Assembly (NCBI RefSeq): GCF_964019625.1
Contig: NZ_OZ026458.1
Location: 682,001-746,000 of the forward strand
Length of the DNA: 64,000 bases
Reading direction: 5' to 3'
Source: Spiroplasma endosymbiont of Diplazon laetatorius
Lineage (GTDB): Bacteria; Bacillota_I; Bacilli_A; Mycoplasmatales; Mycoplasmataceae
Shown here: in pieces, positions 1 to 12,079 of the stretch
How positions within the stretch are numbered: the first letter of the stretch is position 1
How the letters are laid out: each line of letters begins with the position of its first letter
Program-made: the position numbers and the translations under genes
Notes under the pieces: generated by a model
Databases searched by the model: none
The model's input: only the letters and a program-made list of their open reading frames with translations
What the model was told of the DNA's origin: nothing

Positions 1-1379
1 TCTTTGTCTTGTATAAAAATAAAATTTAATGATTTATCAGCTATAAATATTTCTTGTAAATCTAAAATGAAATTCGTTACATTAGAAAAGAAAATATTTA
101 TATAACTACTTACTGATGTATAAAACAATAAGTCAGGCATAGTAAATTTGTTTTTATTTATATATATTACAGATATGTAAAATATTAAATAGAAAAACAT
201 TTTGTTTAATGTTGAAAATACAAAGTTAGATTTATTATCTAAATCAAATATATTTTTACTTTCTTTGATTGTAGATTCAAAGTTTTTATAACTACCAGAC
301 TTTATTTCATTTTCAATATTTTTAAATTTAATTTCTTCAAAACCATCAATCATTTCTCTATAACTTAAGGAAAACTCTATTATTTTTCTTTCTCTTTTTA
401 ATTTAAACTCTTTCATTAAATAAAATAATCCAATAGATAATGTTATACAAATTAAATTTTGTATCAGAACCAAAGTTAATATAAATGGAGATATTATTAT
501 TAAAAACAATGAAGACATTAAAAATAAAATGAAACCCAAAGGTAAGCTAATAAATGTTTGAGTTATAAACTCAGATAAAATATTTATATATGTTAGTTTT
601 TTGACTCACTCCTCTTTAGAAGAAGAGTTAAATTTTTCTATATCTAAATTTAATAATTTATTTTTATAAAACATATAAATATTTTTACTTATTTTATTTT
701 TTATTCTATATATTATTTTATTAATAAAATACGATACCGTTATTTGAACAAAGAATAAAAAAATAAAAACTAAAAATATAGTTCGCATAGTTTTTGAATC
801 ATTTATGTTTATATTTTTCATATAAATTTTTATAAAGTTATTGCTAATCAAAATTAAAATATTAATTAAAAAAGAAACACAAAAAATTAAAGTAACTTCT
901 TTTTTGAAAACTTTGATAAAGTTAAATCAATTCAAAATATTTTTATTCTTGAACTTTATTTTTTCAAAAGATCTAGTTATAGAAAGATAACCCTGATATA
1001 TTTTTTCAATATCTTTTAAATCAACTCAGTGCAAATCATTTTTATTAGGATCTGCTATCAATAACATATCTTTTTTTCTTTTATAAGCGATTATAAAATG
1101 TTCTAGATTATTTTCATTAACAGCACTTAAAACTATTGGATTTGTTATTTCTAAATCAGTTAATTCTTGAAAGCTGCAAGCATAAGAAATAAATTCAACT
1201 TTATAGTTATTTAATAAATTTTCTATTTCATAAAAATTCAACATATCATCATTTAAAGAGTTTTCAAACTTTATTTCTTCAATACCAAAATTTTTATTAT
1301 GATAATAATTTATTAACATTGTTGAAACAGCAATACCACAATCATTTTCACCTTTTTGTTTCACAAACTTATAAGTCAT
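1..1379 (-). CDS. Peptidase-C39 ABC transporter (bacteriocin/peptide exporter type), C-terminal part off window
   Basis: The N-terminal 115 residues match a C39 cysteine peptidase: Gln8 and Cys14 in QKGENDCGIA, His94 in LEHFI, Asp110 in IADPN. This domain cuts leader peptides during export. Hydrophobic membrane segments and a cytoplasmic loop follow, as in ABC exporters; the ATPase domain would lie beyond position 1. The frame runs through UGA codons (for example at 1026 and 606). ATG at 1379 is chosen because GGGTGA lies just upstream; an in-frame TTG at 1409 has no ribosome site. It follows the rimP terminator by a few bases. The substrate cannot be told from the sequence. Confidence 0.85.
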
Positions 1380-1407
1380 TATTGTCACCCAAAATAATAA
1401 TCGCCAC

Positions 1408-1433
1408 AAAAAAAAGTTAAATTAAAATTTAAC
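1408..1433 (-). terminator. Intrinsic terminator of the pepP-rimP operon
   Basis: On the minus strand a 7-bp stem (GTTAAAT / ATTTAAC, loop of four) is followed by eight T. It overlaps the rimP stop codon and sits immediately before the C39 transporter gene, so that gene probably needs read-through or its own promoter. Confidence 0.75.
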
Positions 1434-1907
1434 TGCGAATCTAATAAATTCGATATCGTCTCATTTCAATTTAACTTTTTTAGGTCTTCCTTTAATAAAG
1501 AAGTTGAATATAAATTCTTCTCCACTTATTTCAGTTAAGTTTCCTGAAAATTCATTAAATGTTTCAATTGGTTGTTTTACTTTCAAGAAGAAGTAACTAC
1601 CTTTATTATTTTTTAAAACTTCTTGAGTCTTTACAACTCTTTCAGCTCCTGCACTTGCAACTTCAAGAATATAAGGTTCTTTAAGTTCTTCTATTCCATC
1701 TAGAAAAGCCGATACTTCTTCATTTGCCCTTATAAGCAAATCAAAGTCCATATTCTTTTTAGTTACATCTTTGTTTTCAACCAGCACTTGTAGTACAGTT
1801 GATTCAAAATCATTTACTATATTTAATTCATATAGTAAAAAATCACACCCAATAAGAATATCTTTTATATTATCTGAATACTTGCTTTTAACAATTTCTA
1901 ATGACAT
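1422..1907 (-). CDS. rimP: Ribosome maturation factor RimP
   Basis: A 161-residue protein matching RimP, which helps assemble the 30S subunit. The central segment YILEVASAGAER corresponds to the family's (L)EVSSPGxxR motif. A UGA codon at 1461 is read as Trp. It lies 70 bp after polC on the same strand. In many Firmicutes and mollicutes rimP is followed by nusA-ylxR-infB; here it is followed by a terminator and an ABC exporter instead. Confidence 0.88.
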
Positions 1908-1977
1908 AGCTACCTCTTTTATAGAATAATTTTATATCATTTTAACTAGATAAATAAAAAAAGATAATGATTTTCAT

Positions 1978-4900
1978 TTAGAAATTAAATGAAAGTTGTT
2001 CATCATCTTTTAAGTTATCTGTAATTTTTAGTTTTGCAAAGATCTCGATTTGTGTTTGTGTAACTTGTGTTCTTTGTTTTAAGTCACTTACACTAGTTAT
2101 TTGTCTTTCTTGACGAGCATTAACTATAGATTTAGCCACAGATTCTCCAAGCGAATCAATAACATTAAATGGAGGTATTAATATTTTTTTACCATCTTCA
2201 TTTAAAATCACAAATCTACTTCCTTCAGAAATATTGAAATCGATGTTTCTGATTTCAACTCCTCTTGCATACATTTCTAATAAAACTTCATACACTGTTA
2301 TTAGTGCATTTTCTTTTGCAGTTACAGGTAATTTATTATTTTGTCTATGTTTAATATCATCAATTGCAGCTTTAACAGCTTCTTTACCTTTTAAAGCAGT
2401 TTCTAAATCAAAGAAGTCTGCTCTTGTTGAAAATCATGTTGCATAATATTCTTCAGGATAATAAATTTTATATCAAGCTACCCTATAGGCCATTAACACA
2501 TAAGCAGTGGCGTGAGCTTTAGGGAACATGTATTTAATTTTTAAACAACTGTTTATATATCATTCAGGAACATTGTGTTCTTTCATAAGAGCTATTCATT
2601 CTTTTGAAAGACCTTTTCCTTTTCTAACACTTTCCATAATGTTGAAAGCACTTGAAGGATCTAATCCCATAGACATTAAGTAAACCATAATATCATCACG
2701 ACAACCAATAACAGAAGAAATGTTTGCAATACCATCTTTGATAAGTGATTGAGCATTACCAACATAAACATCAGTACCATGACTTAACCCTGAAATTTGA
2801 ACAAGGTCAGCAAAAGTTTTTGGTTGTGTTTCTTTTAACATGTTTCTAACAAACTGAGTTCCAAACTCAGGTAAACCAATAGCTCCAGTTGACTCTCCCA
2901 ATATTTCTTCTGAAGAAATATTTAAAGCAGAAAGTTCAGAGAACAATGAGTAAACTGCTTTGTCATCTGTTGGTACTTTAATTGGATCAAAACCAGTTAA
3001 GTCATATAACATTCTTAAAGCAGTTGGATCAACGTGACCCAAGATATCCATTTTCAATAAGTTATCATGAATTGAGTGGAAATCAAAGTGAGTTGTTTTT
3101 CAATCACTTGCATCATCATCTGCAGGATAGTTAACCGGAGTAAAGTCTTCTATTTCATATTCTTTTGGAAGAATAATAATTCCACCAGGGTGTTGCCCTG
3201 TTGTTCTTTTAACTCCAGTTGAAAGTCCAGCTAGTCTCTCAACTTCTGCTTTTCTTATTAAATCTAAATTCATATTTTGCTTTTCAAAATATCCCATTGT
3301 AAATCCATAAGCAGTTTTTTCAGCAACAGTTGATATTGTTCCGGCTCTAAATACGTTATTCTCTCCAAAAATTTCTTTTGTAAAGTTGTGAGCAACTGGT
3401 TGGTATTCTCCAGAGAAGTTTAAATCTATATCAGGAACTTTATCTCCATCAAAACCTAAGAAAGTTTCAAAAGGAATATCATGTCCATCACCTATTAATT
3501 TAACTCCACAGTTTGGACAATCTTTTTCTGGTAAATCATATCCACATTTATATTCTTCTGGAGTTTCAAAGTCTGAATATTTACATTCATTACATCTGTA
3601 ATGTGCTTTTAGTGGATTTACCTCTGTAATTATAGAAGTTGTTGCCACAAAAGAACTACCAACAGATCCACGACTACCTACAAGATATCCATCATCATTT
3701 GATTTTTTAACCAACAAGTGACTAATTCAATAAACAACAGCAAAACCATGTTTGATAATTGATGCAAGTTCTTTTTCTAAACGAGCTTCAACTATTTCTG
3801 GTAAGTTATCTCCATAAAGAAGTTTTGCATTTTTATAACATTCATCTGTTAAAAGTTTATCAACGTTTTCAATGTTTGGTGGATAAGAACCAGATCTAAT
3901 TGGAGTGATATTCATATCAATCAAGTCTGAAATCTTATTTGGATTTTCAATAACAATTTCATTTATTAATTCACTATTTTCAAGTCATTTAAATTCTTCT
4001 AACATTTCATTTGTTGTTCTTAAATGTTGATCAGGATTATCTTTAACTCTTTGCTTAAAGTCGTAAAGCGGGTGATATGATCCACCTAATCCTTTTGTAT
4101 TAATATAAATGTCTCTTATTTTTTTCAATTCAGGTTCAACATAGTGAGCATCACTTGTTGCAATAATTGTTTTATCTAATTTTTTAGCTATTTCAATTAT
4201 TTTTAGAATTAAAGTTTTTAATTCTTCCATTGTTAAATCTTCTGTTTGAATTAATTTTTTATAAACACTTAGTGGTTGTAGTTCAATGTAATCAAAAAGT
4301 TTAATTGCATCTTCTAGCATTTCAAATGTTCCAGTTCTTGCATATTCAAAAACCATACCATTAACACATCCACTACCAATTAAAATATTTCCTTTTTCTT
4401 TTATTTCTAAAAGTTTTGATTGAAATATTTTTGGTGAACCTAAAAAGTTTTCTGTATGTGAATAAGAAATTAATTTATATAAATCTTTTAAACCTTCTTG
4501 GTTTTTTGCTAACACGTTTACATGGAAACCTCTAGATCTTCTGAAATTTTCATTTTCAAATTTATCTTTATTAAATTTATTTCAATCAGAATCAACATCA
4601 ATTGGAATTATTTTTTTTGCTTCACTTCACATATGTTCATACATGTTTGTTAAAACCTCGGCATCGTAATCAGCACGGTGAGCAATTTTTTCATCATGAA
4701 GAATTTGATATGCTTTAGCAACAGTTCCTAATCTGTGATTTTTTAATCTAGGTTGTAGAACTCTTGCAAGTGATAAAGTATCTATAACTGTATTTGTTAA
4801 TTCACCATAACCAAGTTTATGTGCATAAGCTTGTAAAAAGTTAAAGTCGAAGTTGGCGTTGTGAGCAATTAAAATTCCATCTTGAATTATTTCCATAATG

Positions 4901-6426
4901 TTTTTAAATTCAATTTCAATTGAATTTTTATCTTCTAACATTTCATTTGTAATGTGGGTTAATTCAGTTGTAAATTTTTTCAAAGGCTTAGTTGGTTTAA
5001 TAAGTATGTCATATTTTTTTGAAGTACCTTTTGCATAATCATAAACGTTTGCACCAAACTCAATTATTTCATCATACTCTGGTGATAATCCAGTTGTCTC
5101 TAAGTCGAAAACAACAAACTTAGCTTCTCTCAGTTTTTGTTCTTTTGGATTTTTAATTAATCAAGCTTCATCTTGTAACATTACAAGTTCACTTCCATAA
5201 ATTAATTTTAATTTATTTTCTTCTTCAACACCTTTGTTGATACTTGATATTGCATAGTAAGCTTCAGGGAAAGCTTGAACATTTAAGTGATCTGTAATTG
5301 CAATTGAATTTCATCCAAATCTTTTTGCAGCTTCGATATAATCTTTTGCACTACTTACACCATCCATTACAGACATTTTTGTATGTGTATGTAATTCAAC
5401 TCTTTTGTTTTTAGCTTCATCTTTTCTGAAAACTTTTTTAGATTCAATTTTTTTATATTTATTAATATAAAAAATATAACTCTTATCAAAACTTGAAAAG
5501 TTAAAGTTACCATTAAATGAAACTCAATCACCTTTTCTTATTATTTGATTTTCAAAACCTACAAAACTTTCTTTGGTCTCTTCAGTGATTTCATCAAAGA
5601 AAGTTGGATCATTATTTCTTTGAAAGAAAATACACATTACAGAAGATGTACCATCTGTAATTGCTATGTTGTAAATATTTCTTCCAGCTTTTGATTGACG
5701 AATTTGTTTTGAAATAACTTCACCTTGTATTGTAACGTTTTGTGCATCTTCTTCTAAATCAACAATTTTGTCATAAGTTGCATTATTTAAAATATCATCA
5801 TTAGATCTATATTTTGGTTTTGGTGAAGTTAAGTTTGACTTAGCTTCATAAGTTTCTTTTTGAATTGTATTAACAACTTGAGAAGCTTTTTCATATTTTT
5901 CTCTAATAACTTCAAGAACATCTGTATCAAGATTTTCTTTTACTCTAATTTCTAAATCAACATCTCTAAATCCATATTTTAAAAGTTTGTTTTTGTAATA
6001 TTCTTTGTGTTCTTCTAAAAGAATTTTTTCAGTTTCATTTGAAACGTTAAAGAAAACCATTCTGTGATCATTAAAGTAATCAACAGTTGAAGGAGAAAGT
6101 ATTTTAATAGTTCCTGTTTTAACTTCAGCTTTTTGTTCTTTAACATATTCAATATGGTTTCAAATTAATTCTTTTGTGTAATTATTATTTTCTACTAATA
6201 AATTTAGTTTTGTAGGAACATGTGTATTTGTAGTTAAAATTGATTCAACTTTATGAAGTAAGTGAATAGGTAAAAAGTCTTTAATTTTTATAAAGACTCT
6301 TAGTTTATTTGTACTACCACTAAATTCAGCTTCTTTATAAAAATGGGCTTGGTCAAAACAAACTTCTTCTGATTCATCTAAAAATACATTAAGTTTTTCA
6401 AATAACTCTCTAACTTCTCTGTTCAT
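1978..6426 (-). CDS. polC: DNA polymerase III alpha subunit, PolC type
   Basis: A 1482-residue replicative polymerase, close to the roughly 1440 residues of Bacillus PolC. In order: N-terminal domain, OB fold (about 230-310), PHP domain starting at [10 protein letters not shown], an inserted DEDD 3'-5' exonuclease ([10 protein letters not shown], later HNANFDF and HRADYDAE), then the polymerase core with a zinc-binding CNEC...CPNC segment, [10 protein letters not shown] and the catalytic [12 protein letters not shown]. At least nine UGA codons are read as Trp. The start ATG at 6426 has a strong GGGGGTAGG site upstream. It is 28 bp after rseP in the same operon. Confidence 0.97.
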
Positions 6427-6454
6427 TTTTCCTACCCCCTTTTTTTATGTCCTA

Positions 6455-7675
6455 TTAGATTATAAAATCTTTTACAGTAATTATTACAAATAATAATAAA
6501 AATAAAACAGCCCCAGCAGTATTTACTATAACCTTGTATTTTGTTGGTAACTCTTTTCTTAATATCATTTCAATAAAGTTTTCTAATAATCTATAACCAT
6601 CTAATGGTGGTATGAATATTAGATTTAATATAAATAAGTTAGCACTTATTGTAGCTACATATATAAAGAATTGATCTGCACTTTGTAAAAGTCCAGCAGT
6701 TTGTTTAGCCACTCCAACTGGACCAACTAGATTAGCAAACTTACCTGTAAATACATTTCCTAAAGCTTCTAAAATAGATATTGAAGCTTTGAAAGTTTCT
6801 TTTCAACCAGCGCCATATGCTTGTGCTGTTGTTTTATATATTCTGTCAGGAGCTGCAATACCAACTTTTTCATTTGGTTGTAATTCAAAGTAATCAGTTT
6901 CCTTTGCTTTACCAAGAGCTATACCACTATAAACATCGACTTGTTTATAGGTAAATTGTATTTTTACATTTTCTTTTTCATTTGCTAAAGGTAGATTATC
7001 AATAAAACTATAAACAGTTTTTTTGTAATCAACTGCCTTGTTATTTTCTAAATCATTTATATGTCCTTTACATTCATTATCTTGTAATTGTTTTTCACAG
7101 AAACTATCGAATATAGATTTTCCATTTGAAGTCATATTTCATCCTCAAATAACATAATCTTGACCAACATAATTTATTTTTGGCTCATTTTTATTTTCTT
7201 TTGCCAATATAGCTTTTGCTGCAATTGCGTTTTGATCATAATTTGCACCAAAATATGTCATATCACTTTTTTTAACACCCATAGCGGCAAAAATAGTTGT
7301 AAATAACATTAAAGCCACAAACAAGTTCATTAAGGGACCTGCCAAAATAAAGAACATTTTCTTTCATCTAGCAATATAGTCTAATTTTCTTTCATCTGGA
7401 ACTTCAACATCTTCTCTATCACTTGGTGGATCGGATTTATCTGATGCAATAGAACAATATCCACCTAAAGGAAAAGCTCTTATTGAAACTCAAGTTTCTT
7501 TTCCTTTAAACACAAAAAGCCTTGGTCCAAATCCAATTGAAAATTCATATACATAAGCTTTTGCAATTTTAGCAACAACTAAGTGTCCTACTTCATGAAT
7601 TGTTATTAGCAATAATATTACTATTATCCCAATAAAGAAAGCTAATACAATCATTCCACTACTTGCTTCAGTCAT
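6455..7675 (-). CDS. rseP: RIP metalloprotease RseP/RasP, site-2 protease family
   Basis: A 406-residue intramembrane zinc protease. HEVGH at 27-31 sits in the first membrane segment, and the third-ligand motif appears as IPPLDGYRL near the C-terminus. The usual PDZ position is filled by a long soluble loop containing two cysteines (SFCEKQLQDNEC), which is unusual for the family. It lies between dxr (3 bp upstream) and polC, the standard Firmicute arrangement dxr-rseP-polC. Likely role: cleaving membrane-bound regulators or leftover signal peptides. Confidence 0.93.
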
Positions 7676-7678
7676 TTT

Positions 7679-8803
7679 TTATTCTCCGATTCTTGATAAA
7701 GTCATTTTTCTTATAGCATTATCATATTTTAGTATTTGTTCATAAGTTGTAAGTTCAATGTCTTCACATTCATTGAAAATAACTTCAACAATTTCAGTTA
7801 TTTGATAGAAACTTATTTTACCCTTCAAGAAATAATCAACACACACTTCATTTGAAGCATTTAAAGCAATTGATTTTGAGTTATTAGAATCAATACACTG
7901 CATAGCAAATTTTATTGGTTTGAATCTAACTTCATCGATTTCTTTTAATTCTAGATTAATTAAATCATTAAATTTCATATCATTTTGTTTTAAATATGAA
8001 AATCTTTTTGGAAAATGCAAGAAGTAATTAATTACTTGTTTCATATCTGGAACAGATAATTGTGCTTTTATAGATCCATCTTCAAATCCAATCATTGAGT
8101 GAATTATTGATTGAGGATGTAATAATGTTTTAATGTTTTTAACACCAAATAAATGATATGCTTCAAGTATTTCAAATGCCTTATTAAACATTGTAGAGCT
8201 ATCAATAGTTATTTTTTTACCCATATTTCAATTTGGATGATCCAAAGCTTGTTGTAAAGTAACATTTTTTGTTTCTTCTAAAGTAAGATTTCTAAAACTT
8301 CCCCCAGATGCAGTTATATAAATAACATTAGGTTTATTTTGCTCTTCTAAACATTGAAAAATAGCACAGTGTTCTGAATCAATTGGATATATTTTGGTTT
8401 TGCTTGTTTCAAGCATTTTATTAATTAGATTTCCAGCAGTTACAAAAGATTCTTTGTTTGCATTTAATAGTATTAATTCTTTTTCAATAGTTTTTAAAGT
8501 AACTTGTAAACCATAAAAACCACTTAAAGCATTAATAATTACGTCTTCATTTTGTCCAAATAGATTTAAAATATCTTCATTTATAAATTCAACTTCAGGG
8601 AATTTGATTTTTAATTCACTTAATTCTTTATTTGAATATACTTTTTTAATAGTTGGAAATCAAAGCAAAAAAGATTCAACTTGTGAATCATTTTCTCCTA
8701 CGCTAAGCGCTATTAAATTGTACTTATCTTTATTTTCTTTCAACAATTCAATACATTGTTGACCAATATTTCCTGAAGCACCAAATAATATTATATTTTT
8801 CAT
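7679..8803 (-). CDS. dxr: 1-deoxy-D-xylulose-5-phosphate reductoisomerase
   Basis: A 374-residue enzyme converting DXP to MEP with NADPH, a committed step of the MEP isoprenoid pathway. It has the nucleotide-binding GASGNIGQQC at the start, the metal and substrate motif PIDSEHCAIFQ, and HPNWNMGKKITIDSSTM. Its presence means the organism makes its own isopentenyl diphosphate, which supplies uppS in the same operon. The ATG lies one base after the cdsA stop codon, so translation is probably coupled. Confidence 0.95.
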
Positions 8804-8804
8804 A

Positions 8805-9890
8805 TTATAAAGTTAGTGAATAACAAGATATAAAGATAAATAAGATGAACAATGAGAATAGAATCGAATCTAGTCTATCTAAAGCTCCACCGTGACCTGG
8901 AATTAGGTTTGAATAATCTTTAATATTTACTTTTCTTTTTACTCAAGAGAATAGTAAGTCTCCAAATAATCCAATTATTGGGAAAACTAATGCTAATAAT
9001 ATATACACAATAACTTCTAAAGAAACTGATTTAGCATAAAGTTCTTGCATTGGTTGTCTAAATGGTTGGAAACCAGCAAAGACAGGTACAAATTCAAATA
9101 ACATTGCAAATAATATACCAACACCAGTTGCACTTCCTAAACCAATTAAAGCACCTTCTCAAGTCTTTTTAGGACTTATGTTAGGGCTTAATTTAGTTTT
9201 ACCAAATCTCATTCCTCCAAGATATTGGAATGAGTCACTTAATATGATCATTAATCAAATTCATACAATTGTATTAAATGAGAATCTTGCTTCTGTACCA
9301 TCTAATGACAATGATGCTATTGAGAAAGCTTTTAAAGCTAAAGTTATTATTATAGTCATAACAAAGTTTATTAATGCATTTTTGCTATCAATTCTTTTAT
9401 CAGCAAAACCAATAACCATTATAGTTATTAAGTAAATTGAAATAATTGTTGGCAATTGTCATGCACTTAATCAAGTTGTTAAATTTAGTTCTTGATAAAA
9501 TGAGAAATTATATAAAGCATTATTCATAGGGAATAACAATATAATTAGTGAAAATACTATTATAACCACTTGGTAATATCATATTTTAAAACCTAATGTT
9601 TTGTTCATTTCATATAAACAAAGAATTGTTAAACCTACTGTTAATATGATTGAAAAGTATGATGCTATTGCAGCATTCTTTATATCATATTTAATTAAAG
9701 AAGTATAAATAGCTCCAGATCCAACGAATCCTAAAAGTAAAACCAAAAGAACTATTGTAGAAAGAAGTCTTGTTTTAAGATTTCTTTTTGCTGATTCTAA
9801 TTTGAATCTGTTATTACCGATATCTTCTCTATCTTCTGGAGTAACTTCAATAGTATCAGTAATTTCAAAGTCTTTATCGTTGATTTTCAT
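8805..9890 (-). CDS. cdsA: Phosphatidate cytidylyltransferase
   Basis: A 361-residue integral membrane enzyme making CDP-diacylglycerol from phosphatidate and CTP. The family signature is clear near the C-terminus: [20 protein letters not shown] followed by GALDRLDS. About eight hydrophobic segments follow a soluble N-terminus of some 40 residues. The start codon lies inside the end of uppS (17-bp overlap). Confidence 0.93.
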
Positions 9891-10596
9891 CTTTTATACC
9901 TCCAAATCTTCTATCTCTATTATTATAATCGTCAATTGCTAACTTTAAATCTTTTTCTTTAAAGTCTGGTCAATAAGTATTTACAAAATAAAGTTCTGCA
10001 TAAGCTAACTGTAATAACATAAAGTTGCTTAGCCTTTTTTCTCCACCAGTTCTTACAAGTAAATCAACAGGAGGAGTTTTTTTTGTATATAAGTTATCTA
10101 AAACTTGTTGAATAGAAAAATCTTCAATTGATAAATTTTTACTATTAATATCATTAAACACTATTTTAAAAGAATTTTCCACCTCTTCAAATGAACCATA
10201 ATCTAAAGCGATATGAACAGTTATTCGATTACATTCTTTTGTGTTATTTTCTATATCTTCAAGAGCTTTTCTTGTTTTTTCAGGAACTTTTGATCTTCTT
10301 CCGATTCAAACAACTTTAATTCCTTCTTTTATATATTTTTCTTGTTGTTTTTTAGAAAAAACTTCACCAGGAAAATCCATTAAATAATTAACTTCATCTT
10401 TTGGTCTATTTCAGTTTTCTGTTGAAAAACAAAACATAGTTACATAATTAATACCATTTTCTTTTGATGAAATTATTGTAGGAAATATATTTTCCATACC
10501 AATTTTATGACCATAAGTTCTTGGTTTATTTCTTTCTTTAGCTCATCTTCCATTACCATCAAGAATGAAAGCTATATGTTCTATCTTTTTGATAAT
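9874..10596 (-). CDS. uppS: Isoprenyl transferase (undecaprenyl diphosphate synthase family), non-AUG start
   Basis: About 240 residues with the cis-prenyltransferase signature: FILDGNGRWAKERN with the catalytic Asp, FSTENWNRP, and the C-terminal RTGGEKRLSNF. No ATG, GTG or TTG exists between the upstream in-frame stop and the conserved N-terminus. The only possible starts are ATC at 10599, ATT at 10596 and ATC at 10593, right after AGGGG at 10601-10605; ATT is the best spaced. It lies 11 bp after the peptidase stop and overlaps cdsA. A wall-less cell does not need the product for peptidoglycan, so another lipid-carrier role is likely. Confidence 0.9.
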
Positions 10597-10607
10597 GATT
10601 TCCCCTT

Positions 10608-11672
10608 TTATTTAACTATTTGTAACTCTCTTAAAGGAGTTGTTAAATAATCATATCCAGTTTTTGTAACTAGAATATCATCTTCAATTCTAACTCCACC
10701 AACTCCTGGTATATAAATTCCAGGTTCTACAGTTACACACATACCCTCTTCAAGAGTTTTGTTTCCTGCAGCTGAGTTATATGGTTCTTCGTGGATTTCA
10801 ATTCCTAATCCATGACCTGTACCATGTGTAAAGTATTTACCATATCCTTTGCTCTCAATGTAATCAAAGCAAATTTTATGTACTTCATTTCCTTTTATTC
10901 CAGGTTTAACACTTTCGATACCTAATTGCTGTGATTGGTATACAACTTCATATATTTCTTTTAACTTTTGGTTATCATCATTTCCAACAGCAAATGTTCT
11001 TGTTTGATCTGAACAATATCCATTGTAATAACATCCCATATCTAAAGTAACAAAGTCTCCAGTTTCAATTTTTTTATCTGTTGGAACAGCGTGAGGCATA
11101 CTTCCATTTTCTCCACTAGCAACAATTGTGTCAAAACTTAATTTTTCAGCTCCATTTTTTAAGAATGAATCACTTACAAATCTAGCTAATTCTTTTTCAC
11201 TCATTCCTGGTTTAACAAAATCAAGAACTTCTAAGAATACTTTGTGAGTAATATCACAAGCTTTTCTAATTTGTTCAACTTCTCATTGATCTTTGACCAT
11301 TCTAATTGAATCAAAGTTATAAGCTATTATTTCAGCGTTTAAGTTTTTTTCAAATATTTGTGAGTCTTTAACAAATACTCAATCACTTTCAAAAACTACT
11401 TTTTTAATATTATTATTTGCTATTTCATTATTTATTAATTCATATAATTTTCCAAATTCTACTATTTCATCAATATTTGTTAATAGTTTTGAATTTCTTG
11501 CAGCTGTTATATATCTTCCATCTACAAATAAATATGATTTTTTATTTGTATATAAGATATATCCTAGTGAAGAGTGAAATCTTGAGAATCAATATCTATT
11601 TTGTGGCGAATGTAATAGAATTGCATCTGCTTTTGTTTCTTCTAAAATTTTATTTAATAATTCTTTTTTCAT
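10608..11672 (-). CDS. pepP: M24 metallopeptidase, Xaa-Pro aminopeptidase type
   Basis: A 354-residue M24 'pita-bread' peptidase with an N-terminal creatinase-like domain. All five metal ligands are visible in order: Asp in TLDMGCY, Asp in SDQTRTF, His in HGTGHGLG, Glu in IHEEPY, Glu in TVEPGIY. Release of an N-terminal residue before proline would help use peptides imported by the Opp system. The start at 11672 has AAGGAG nine bases upstream. First gene of the operon that continues through rimP. Confidence 0.92.
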
Positions 11673-11702
11673 AATTAATAACTCCTTATATTATTACTAT
11701 AC

Positions 11703-11749
11703 AAAAAAAGGGAATAAAAAACCTTATAAAAGTGTTTTATTTCCCTTAT
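11703..11749 (-). terminator. Terminator after rpmG
   Basis: Long hairpin with arms AAGGGAATAAAA and TTTTATTTCCCTT, followed on the minus strand by seven T. The rpmG stop codon lies inside one arm. Confidence 0.7.
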
Positions 11750-11889
11750 TTTTTTTGTTTGTGAACTTGGTGAGAATTACATTTAAAGCAATGTTTTTTA
11801 ACTTCGATTTTGTCTTTTCTTTTGTCATTTTTTGCTATGTAATTTTCTTCTTTACAAGTTGTGCAACGTAAGATAACTCCTTCACGCAT
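11746..11889 (-). CDS. rpmG: 50S ribosomal protein L33, zinc-ribbon form
   Basis: 47 residues; L33 of the cysteine-containing type, with CTTC near the start and CFKC near the end forming a zinc ribbon. The ATG at 11889 follows a GGAGG site. It is divergent from the cysteine-rich peptide gene at 12080, sharing the 190-bp intergenic region. In Bacillus, zinc-binding and zinc-free L33 forms are swapped under zinc control, so the location next to a metallothionein-like gene may be meaningful; that link is inference. Confidence 0.93.
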   Translation of the reverse strand: MREGVILRCTTCKEENYIAKNDKRKDKIEVKKHCFKCNSHQVHKQKK

Positions 11890-12027
11890 ACTCTTAAGCC
11901 TCCTTGATAATTCATTTAAGATATTAAGCAAATTAATAATACCAAAAAAATATAAAGAATTGTCTATTTTTTTAAGATAAATAATAAATATTTTCATTTT
12001 CTTATTCAGAAAGTTAATTTTATAGTA

Positions 12028-12059
12028 TTATCTATATAGATAGTTATCTATATAGATAA
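12028..12059 (+). promoter_or_regulatory. Two identical 12-bp palindromes, probable operator of the cysteine-rich peptide gene
   Basis: ATCTATATAGAT occurs at 12030-12041 and again at 12046-12057, 16 bp centre to centre. The second copy extends to a perfect 16-bp palindrome, TTATCTATATAGATAA. They lie just downstream of or over a TATAGT/TATTAT -10 candidate (12021-12031) and upstream of the ribosome site, where a repressor would block transcription. The ArsR protein encoded next door is the obvious candidate binder, but its own promoter carries a different inverted repeat. Confidence 0.7.
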
Positions 12060-12079
12060 TTGTCTTAAGGAGGACAATC

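Noticed and set aside
1978-6426. Apparent fragmentation of polC and many other genes by UGA
   Set aside because: All interruptions are UGA at positions where the family has Trp or tolerates it; with code 4 the genes are intact and not pseudogenes.
11417-11674. Plus-strand frame rich in Leu/Ile opposite the peptidase gene
   Set aside because: It is the complement of an AT-rich, Lys/Asn-rich coding region and has no ribosome site.
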